A stretch of DNA of 37,702 nt from contig CANRMX010000021.1 in the NCBI GenBank assembly GCA_947631855.1, positions 1 to 37,702 of the forward strand, written 5' to 3'. The stretch is from an uncultured Clostridia bacterium. GTDB taxonomy: Bacteria > Bacillota > Clostridia > Oscillospirales > Acutalibacteraceae. Numbering within the stretch: the first letter of the stretch is position 1; every line of letters starts with the position of its first letter. The notes beneath the pieces were generated by a model. The model was given only the letters and a program-made list of their open reading frames with translations, ran no database searches and was not told where the DNA came from. A program made the translations under genes and the position numbers. Positions 33,035 to 37,702 of the stretch are shown here, piece after piece.

Positions 33035-33122
33035 GCCCGCCGCGCCCGCCGGGCTTCGCCCGGCGGCGTGCCGCCTGCGGCGTCCCGCGTCCCGCTTCTC
33101 CGAAGCGTCCCGCATGGCGGGC
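33035..33122 (+). other. Cloverleaf palindrome element C
   Basis: Closing stem GCCCGCC with GGCGGGC (33035-33041, 33116-33122) around three hairpins: 33046-33066 (9 bp, loop TTC), 33070-33081 (5 bp, 2-nt loop) and 33093-33107 (6 bp, loop TCC). The word GCGTCCCGC or close variants recurs three times in its 3' half. Lies 49 bp before the next start codon. Confidence 0.65.
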
Positions 33123-33170
33123 GCAGCCGCTGCTCGCCCTGAACTAAATTAGAAGAAAGGAAAATGCTCT

Positions 33171-33710
33171 ATGCGCAAAAAAGTGCTCCTTATCGTTGCC
33201 ATTCTTTTGGTGGGCGCTTTGGCTTTTGGGATTTCCCGTATGGCGCAGAACCCGGAAAAATACCAAAAGCAGGAGGAATCGGTTTCCACTGTGCTGGACT
33301 GTGCTCAGTTCAGCCGCATCTCCACGGAAGATTTATTTGCCAAACTGGGCGAGCCCACAAGAACGGAAGATTGGACGAATGAAACCACCAAGGGCGATTT
33401 CGCCATGAAGATTTACACCTTTCCCTTTGAAGGTTTCAGCGGTGAATTTATCACCAATGAAGACACGGTGGTGAAACTTCGCCTGTTTGCCGACGCTCCG
33501 TGGCAGGTGGAAGGGAAATCCGACAACATTTTTGCCATGTTCGGAATCGTTCCGGGCGACAGCGCGAAAAAGACGGTGGATACAGGCGCGACCCACAAGT
33601 TTTCTCCGGTAAACGATAAGATCGCGGAAGTGGAGTTTTTCAATTTCAACGAAGAAGATAAGACGTTCGATACCGTCTATGTCACCTACAATCTGAATTA
33701 TTTTGATTGA
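33171..33710 (+). CDS. Secreted or membrane-anchored protein, unknown
   Basis: 179 residues. N-terminal MRKKVLLIVAILLVGALAFG is a signal peptide or anchor; the remainder is a mixed alpha/beta soluble domain, exported. No family recognised. Its codons are clearly more A/T-rich than those of the neighbouring genes, a possible sign of recent acquisition. AAAGGA lies about 10 nt before the ATG. Single gene with a strong terminator after it. Confidence 0.85.
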   Translation: MRKKVLLIVAILLVGALAFGISRMAQNPEKYQKQEESVSTVLDCAQFSRISTEDLFAKLGEPTRTEDWTNETTKGDFAMKIYTFPFEGFSGEFITNEDTVVKLRLFADAPWQVEGKSDNIFAMFGIVPGDSAKKTVDTGATHKFSPVNDKIAEVEFFNFNEEDKTFDTVYVTYNLNYFD

Positions 33711-33754
33711 GGGACTTCCCAAATCCACATTTCACTCTTTGCATCGCCAAACGA

Positions 33755-33788
33755 AAATGCCCTCCCACACTTTGATGGGAGGGCATTT
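33755..33788 (+). terminator. Terminator between convergent genes
   Basis: 13-bp perfect stem with AAATG at one end and CATTT at the other, 8-nt loop; works in either direction because the stem ends are A- and T-rich. Confidence 0.85.
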
Positions 33789-33865
33789 CTATACGCTAAA
33801 ATCGGCCAGGCCAAAAATCGACCAACACTCTCACACTCAACGGCCGCCCGCTCTTATTTACAAAC

Positions 33866-33892
33866 GGCCACCCCCGCGAAGCGGGGGTGGCC
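33866..33892 (-). terminator. Terminator-like hairpin after gpmI
   Basis: 12-bp perfect stem around loop GAA, 17 bp past the gpmI stop on the minus strand. The T-run on that strand is weak (GTTTGTA). Confidence 0.75.
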
Positions 33893-33909
33893 AATAACAA
33901 TAAAAACGA

Positions 33910-35421
33910 TCAAACGATCAACGATTCCCCGGTCATTTCCTTGGGCTGGGGCAAGCCCAAAATCTTGAGCATGGTCGGCGCGATGTCCGCCAGACGGCCA
34001 CCCGAGCGCAGGGCGCAGGGATAGTTGATCACGCAGAAGGGCACCGGGTTGGTGGTGTGGGCGGTGAAGGGCTCGCCGTCCTCGTCAACCATCTTGTCGG
34101 CGTTGCCGTGGTCGGCGGTGAGCAGAATGCACCCGCCCATCTCCTTCACGGCGGCCTCCACCCGGCCGATGCAGGTATCCACGGCCTCCACGGCCTTCAC
34201 GGCGGCCTCGAACACGCCGGTGTGGCCCACCATGTCGCAGTTGGCGTAATTGAGGATCAGCGCGTCGTATTGGCCGGATTTTACCGCCTCCACCATCTTG
34301 TCGGTGACTTCATAGGCGCTCATCTCGGGCTTGAGGTCGAAGGTGGCCACGTTGGGGGAATCCACCAGGATGCGATCCTCGCCGGGATACTGCTTCTCCA
34401 CGCCGCCGTTGAAGAAGAAGGTGACGTGGGCATATTTCTGGGTCTCGGCGATACGCAGCTGGGTCATGCCCTGCTTGGAGAGGTACTCGCCCAGGGTATT
34501 GTCCAGGCTCTCCGGGGGATAGGCCACATCCACGTTGGGCATGGCGGCATCGTATTGCGCCATGCAGACGAAGTGGACGGGGAAGAAGCCGTTGCGGCGT
34601 TCAAAGCCGTCGAAATCGGGATCCACAAAGGCCCGGGTGATCTGCCTTGCCCGGTCGGGGCGGAAATTGAAGAACACCACGGAATCCTTGGGGCCGATGG
34701 TGCCCTCCGGGTCGATGACGGTGGGGAGCATAAACTCGTCGGTGACGCCGTTGTCGTAGCTGTCGCGGATGGCCTGCACCGGGTCGTCGCCGTGGACGCC
34801 CTCGCCGTAGACCAGGGCGGCGTAGCCTTTTTCCTCACGGTCCCAGGCGCGGTCGCGATCCATGCCGTAATACCGGCCCTGTACCGTGGCCACCTTGCCC
34901 ACGCCGATCTTTTTGATCTCGTCGCACAGCTCCTGCATATAGTCCGCGCCGGAGGTGGGCGGCACGTCGCGGCCGTCCAGCAGGGCATGGACGTAGACCT
35001 TCTCCAGGCCGTGGCGCTTGGCCATTTCCAGCAGGCCGTAGAGGTGCCTCTGGTGGGAGTGCACGCCGCCGTCGGACACCAGGCCCATCAGGTGCAGGGT
35101 GGAGCCGTTTGTGCGGCAATTCTCCATGGCGCCCAGCAGGGCGGGATTCTCGAAGAACACGCCGTCCTCGATATCCTTGGTGATCTTCACCAGCATCTGA
35201 TAGACCACCCGGCCCGCGCCGATATTGGTGTGGCCCACCTCGGAATTGCCCATCTGGCCGTCGGGCAGGCCCACGTCCAGCCCGGAAGCGCCGATTTTGG
35301 TCACGGGGTATTCTTTCAGGATCCTGTCCAGATTCGGGTGCTTCGCTGCCACGATGGCGTTGCCCTTTTCGGGCGCGATGCCGAAGCCGTCCAGGATCAT
35401 CAAAACTAAGGGTTTCTTCAT
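33910..35421 (-). CDS. gpmI: 2,3-bisphosphoglycerate-independent phosphoglycerate mutase
   Basis: 503 residues, normal for the family. N-terminal alkaline-phosphatase-type metal site MILDGFGI and the catalytic serine in GNSEVGHTNIGAGR (about residues 58-71), later DGRDVPP and LLTADHGNADKM with the second metal-site residues. Converts 3-phosphoglycerate to 2-phosphoglycerate with two manganese ions. Third gene of the pgk-tpiA-gpmI glycolytic operon, with cloverleaf element D just upstream. AAGGAAGG precedes the ATG. Confidence 0.97.
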   Translation of the reverse strand: MKKPLVLMILDGFGIAPEKGNAIVAAKHPNLDRILKEYPVTKIGASGLDVGLPDGQMGNSEVGHTNIGAGRVVYQMLVKITKDIEDGVFFENPALLGAMENCRTNGSTLHLMGLVSDGGVHSHQRHLYGLLEMAKRHGLEKVYVHALLDGRDVPPTSGADYMQELCDEIKKIGVGKVATVQGRYYGMDRDRAWDREEKGYAALVYGEGVHGDDPVQAIRDSYDNGVTDEFMLPTVIDPEGTIGPKDSVVFFNFRPDRARQITRAFVDPDFDGFERRNGFFPVHFVCMAQYDAAMPNVDVAYPPESLDNTLGEYLSKQGMTQLRIAETQKYAHVTFFFNGGVEKQYPGEDRILVDSPNVATFDLKPEMSAYEVTDKMVEAVKSGQYDALILNYANCDMVGHTGVFEAAVKAVEAVDTCIGRVEAAVKEMGGCILLTADHGNADKMVDEDGEPFTAHTTNPVPFCVINYPCALRSGGRLADIAPTMLKILGLPQPKEMTGESLIV

Positions 35422-35448
35422 AGATTCGATCCTTCCTTTCTCACAGCC

Positions 35449-35533
35449 GAATTTTGCACCGCCGCGTTCGCGGCGGTCTGCGCGTGCTCCGCACGCACGC
35501 TCTCAGCGCATGCTGCGCCGAGAGGCAAAATTC
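35449..35533 (-). other. Cloverleaf palindrome element D (between tpiA and gpmI)
   Basis: Closing stem GAATTTTGC with GCAAAATTC (35449-35457, 35525-35533; 9 bp) around three hairpins: 35458-35477 (8 bp, loop GTTC), 35482-35496 (6 bp, loop TCC) and 35500-35524 (10 pairs plus one A-C mismatch, loop TGC). The first and third hairpins abut the closing stem without any gap. It sits inside the operon mRNA 28 nt upstream of gpmI. Confidence 0.75.
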
Positions 35534-35537
35534 CCGT

Positions 35538-36308
35538 TCAGCCCTCGGTGGCCGCCTTGACGATGGCCGCGAAGTCTGCGGGCTTCAGGGAAGCGCCGCC
35601 GATGAGGCCGCCGTCCACGTCGGGCTGGGCCAGCAGCTCGGCCGCGTTGCCGGCGTTCATGGAGCCGCCGTACTGGATGGTGAAAGCCTCTGCGGCCTCC
35701 GGGCCGTACAGCTGGGCAATGACTTCCCGGATCACGTGGCAGACCTCGTTGGCCTGCTGGGCGGTGGCGGTCTTGCCGGTGCCGATGGCCCACACGGGCT
35801 CATAGGCGATGATGATCCGCTTGAGTTCTTCACCGCTCACGCCGCCCAGGGCGATCTTGGTCTGGAGGGCCACCAGCTCGTTGGTGATCCCCTGTTCCCG
35901 CTGCTCCAGCGTCTCGCCCACGCAGAGAATCACGGTCAGGCCGGCGTCCAGCGCGGCACGCACCCGGTCATGGACCGTCACGTCGGTCTCGCCGAAATAC
36001 TGGCGGCGTTCGCTGTGGCCGATAATGACGATACCCACGCCCATGGCGGCCAGCATCTGGGCGGAGACTTCCCCGGTGAACGCGCCGCTCACGGCCCAGT
36101 GGCAGTTCTCCGCGCCGATCTGGATATTGGTGCCCTCGGCGGCTTCCTGGGCGGCGGAGAGATCCACAAAGGGCGTGCAGGCCACCACGTCGCAGCCGGC
36201 GTCCTTCACCAGCGGGGCGATAGCGTTGATCAATTCCTTGGCCTCGGCAGGGGTCTTGTTCATCTTCCAGTTGCCGGCGATGACGGCTTTTCTGACAGCT
36301 TTATTCAT
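35538..36308 (-). CDS. tpiA: Triosephosphate isomerase
   Basis: 256 residues from ATG 36308; AAAGG is 9 nt upstream, while ATG 36317 abuts it directly. Catalytic residues in GNWKMNK (Asn13, Lys15), GHSERR (His) and AYEPVWAIGTGK (Glu). Interconverts dihydroxyacetone phosphate and glyceraldehyde-3-phosphate. Second gene of the glycolytic operon. Confidence 0.97.
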   Translation of the reverse strand: MNKAVRKAVIAGNWKMNKTPAEAKELINAIAPLVKDAGCDVVACTPFVDLSAAQEAAEGTNIQIGAENCHWAVSGAFTGEVSAQMLAAMGVGIVIIGHSERRQYFGETDVTVHDRVRAALDAGLTVILCVGETLEQREQGITNELVALQTKIALGGVSGEELKRIIIAYEPVWAIGTGKTATAQQANEVCHVIREVIAQLYGPEAAEAFTIQYGGSMNAGNAAELLAQPDVDGGLIGGASLKPADFAAIVKAATEG

Positions 36309-36336
36309 TGAAAACATCCTTTCCTTTCGTATATGG

Positions 36337-36363
36337 GAAAAGGGCGGAGTTGACCCCCGCCCT
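36337..36363 (-). terminator. Attenuator-like hairpin between pgk and tpiA
   Basis: Minus strand AGGGCGG (complement of 36357-36363) pairs with CCGCCCT (complement of 36341-36347), followed by TTTT. A weak terminator that could lower tpiA-gpmI expression relative to pgk. Confidence 0.6.
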
Positions 36364-36375
36364 CCCGTGCTGAAA

Positions 36376-37572
36376 TTATTCTTTTTCGTTGAGGCAGGCG
36401 ATGCCGGGCAGCTCCAGCCCCTCCAGGAATTCCAGAGAAGCGCCGCCGCCGGTGGAGATGTGGGTCATCTTGTCGGCGAAGCCCAGCTTTTCCACGGCCG
36501 CCGCGGAGTCGCCGCCGCCGATGATGGAGATGGCGCCGCTCTCGGCCACGGCCTTGGCCACGCCGATGGTGCCCTGAGCGAAGTTCTCCCATTCGGAAAC
36601 GCCCATGGGGCCGTTCCAGACCACGGTGCCGGCGTTCTTCACGGCCTCGGCAAAGAGCTCAGTGGTCTTGGGGCCGATATCCAGACCCATCCAGTCGGTG
36701 GGGATATCGGTGGAGGGCACGATCTTGCTCTCGGTGTCGGGGGCATATTCCTTGCCCACCTTGGTATCCACAGGCAGCAGGAACTTCACGCCGTTCTTCT
36801 CGGCGTTGGCCATGGTCTCCTTGGCCAGATCCAGCTTATCCTCCTCGCAGATGGAGGTGCCGATCTCATAGCCCTGGGCCCGGAGGAAGGTGTAGGCCAT
36901 GCCGCCGCCGATGATCAGGGTATCCACCTTGCTGATCAGGTTGTTGATGACGCCGATCTTATCGGAGACTTTCGCGCCGCCCAGAATGGCCACGAAGGGG
37001 CGCTTGGGATCGGTGAGCGCGCCGCCCATGACGGTGATCTCTTTCTGGATGAGATAGCCGCAGACAGCGGGCAGATAGTGGGACACGCCCTCGGTGGAGG
37101 CATGGGCGCGGTGGGCGGTGCCAAAGGCGTCGTTCACGTAGATCTCAGCCAGAGAGGCCAGCTCCTTGGCAAACGCGGGATCGTTCTTGGTCTCCTCGTT
37201 GTGGAAGCGCACGTTCTCGATGAGCTCCACTTCGCCGTCCTGCAGGGAGGCGGCGATGCTCTTGGCGCTTTCGCCGATAACGTCCTTAGCCATCTTCACT
37301 TCCTGTCCCAGGGCGGTGGAGAGGTACGCAGCCACGGGCGCCAGGGAATACTTGGGATTGAATTCACCCTTCGGGCGGCCCAGGTGGGAGCAGAGGATGA
37401 CCTTGGCCTTGTGGTCCACCAGATACTTGATGGTTTTCAGGGCCTCGTTGATGCGTTTGGGATCGGCGATGCTGCCGTCCTCGGCGAAGGGGACGTTGAA
37501 GTCGCAGCGGACCAGGACCCGCTTGCCGGCCACGTCGATGTCTTCGACCGTCTTCTTGTTGAGGTAGTTCAT
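36376..37572 (-). CDS. pgk: Phosphoglycerate kinase
   Basis: 398 residues from ATG 37572 (AAGGAG upstream); the in-frame extension is promoter sequence. N-terminal substrate-binding RCDFNVPF, the SHLGRPKG motif, and the C-terminal nucleotide-binding [13 protein letters not shown]. First gene of the pgk-tpiA-gpmI operon; the usual upstream gap gene lies outside this window or elsewhere. Confidence 0.97.
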   Translation of the reverse strand: MNYLNKKTVEDIDVAGKRVLVRCDFNVPFAEDGSIADPKRINEALKTIKYLVDHKAKVILCSHLGRPKGEFNPKYSLAPVAAYLSTALGQEVKMAKDVIGESAKSIAASLQDGEVELIENVRFHNEETKNDPAFAKELASLAEIYVNDAFGTAHRAHASTEGVSHYLPAVCGYLIQKEITVMGGALTDPKRPFVAILGGAKVSDKIGVINNLISKVDTLIIGGGMAYTFLRAQGYEIGTSICEEDKLDLAKETMANAEKNGVKFLLPVDTKVGKEYAPDTESKIVPSTDIPTDWMGLDIGPKTTELFAEAVKNAGTVVWNGPMGVSEWENFAQGTIGVAKAVAESGAISIIGGGDSAAAVEKLGFADKMTHISTGGGASLEFLEGLELPGIACLNEKE

Positions 37573-37631
37573 GTTTCGGCACTCCTTCGGTATCAAATTC
37601 TTCCCGCCAACGGGAATTTTTTCCACCTAAT

Positions 37632-37660
37632 ATTGTATACCAGACGCGGTTTTTTTTCAA
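37632..37660 (-). promoter_or_regulatory. pgk promoter
   Basis: Minus strand TTGAAA (complement of 37655-37660), 17 bp, TACAAT (complement of 37632-37637). Its presence shows pgk-tpiA-gpmI has its own start and is not only read through from upstream. Confidence 0.85.
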
Positions 37661-37702
37661 GGGCCTTTTGCACTTTCTCCCAAATATTCCGGCCGGGCGG
37701 GA

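Noticed and set aside
34057..35409. 450-codon plus-strand frame across gpmI
   Set aside because: Antisense shadow of gpmI, with His/Val/Gly-rich composition and no motif.

Overview
The window looks like a chromosomal segment of a GC-rich, spore-forming member of the Firmicutes (class Clostridia). This is inferred from the sporulation genes (spoVB-like, yabP, yabQ, spoVAE), the rny-ymdB pair, the yabM/yabO/yabP/yabQ/divIC/yabR gene order known from Bacillus and Clostridia, a CIRCE-controlled groES-groEL operon, strong Shine-Dalgarno sites and sigma-A type promoters (TTGACA, 17 bp, TATAAT). I cannot place it to genus. No insertion sequence, phage gene or CRISPR array was seen.

Layout. 1-5.3 kb (+): rny and ymdB (RNA turnover and cyclic-nucleotide phosphodiesterase), then a DUF2089 regulator with a DUF4097 beta-repeat partner. 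5.7-8.7 kb (-): three-gene sugar or polyol operon (two Gfo/Idh/MocA dehydrogenases around a TIM-barrel isomerase). 9.2-13.4 kb (+): SpoVB-like flippase, HU, S4 protein RqcP, YabP, YabQ, DivIC, S1 protein. 13.4-16.4 kb (+): a lipoprotein with a second C-terminal anchor, an orphan fumarase alpha subunit, and long HPF. 16.7-19.3 kb: rRNA methyltransferase, GNAT acetyltransferase, SAM methyltransferase. 19.6-21.7 kb: groES-groEL. 21.8-22.9 kb: small HTH gene behind two tandem structured RNA units. 22.9-24.6 kb (-): M3 oligoendopeptidase. 24.8-25.0 kb: tRNA-Thr and tRNA-Tyr. 25.2-26.8 kb (-): SpoVAE, HAD phosphatase, sigma region-4-like protein. 27.1-28.3 kb (+): Cys-rich acidic protein and CpXC protein. 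28.7-30.3 kb (-): family 5 solute-binding lipoprotein. 30.4-33.7 kb (+): alpha/beta hydrolase, small membrane protein, YbjQ, membrane-anchored XRE regulator, secreted orphan. 33.9-37.6 kb (-): glycolytic operon pgk-tpiA-gpmI.

The proteins are mostly ordinary core functions; the unusual material is intergenic. First, two tandem units of about 190 nt upstream of the HTH gene (minus strand) each carry their own promoter, a long hairpin whose arms differ between units but still pair (compensatory changes), a conserved apical segment, a predicted pseudoknot and an intrinsic terminator. This is a strong candidate for an undescribed small-RNA pair. Second, at least four intergenic sites (near 9.0, 27.0, 33.1 and 35.5 kb) fold as a cloverleaf: one closing stem around three hairpins, most with three-base loops, with unrelated sequences but the same architecture. 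Each lies 28-101 bp upstream of a start codon. Third, two further dispersed repeat families occur in several copies in both orientations. All structural calls were made by eye and need a folding program and genome-wide searches.
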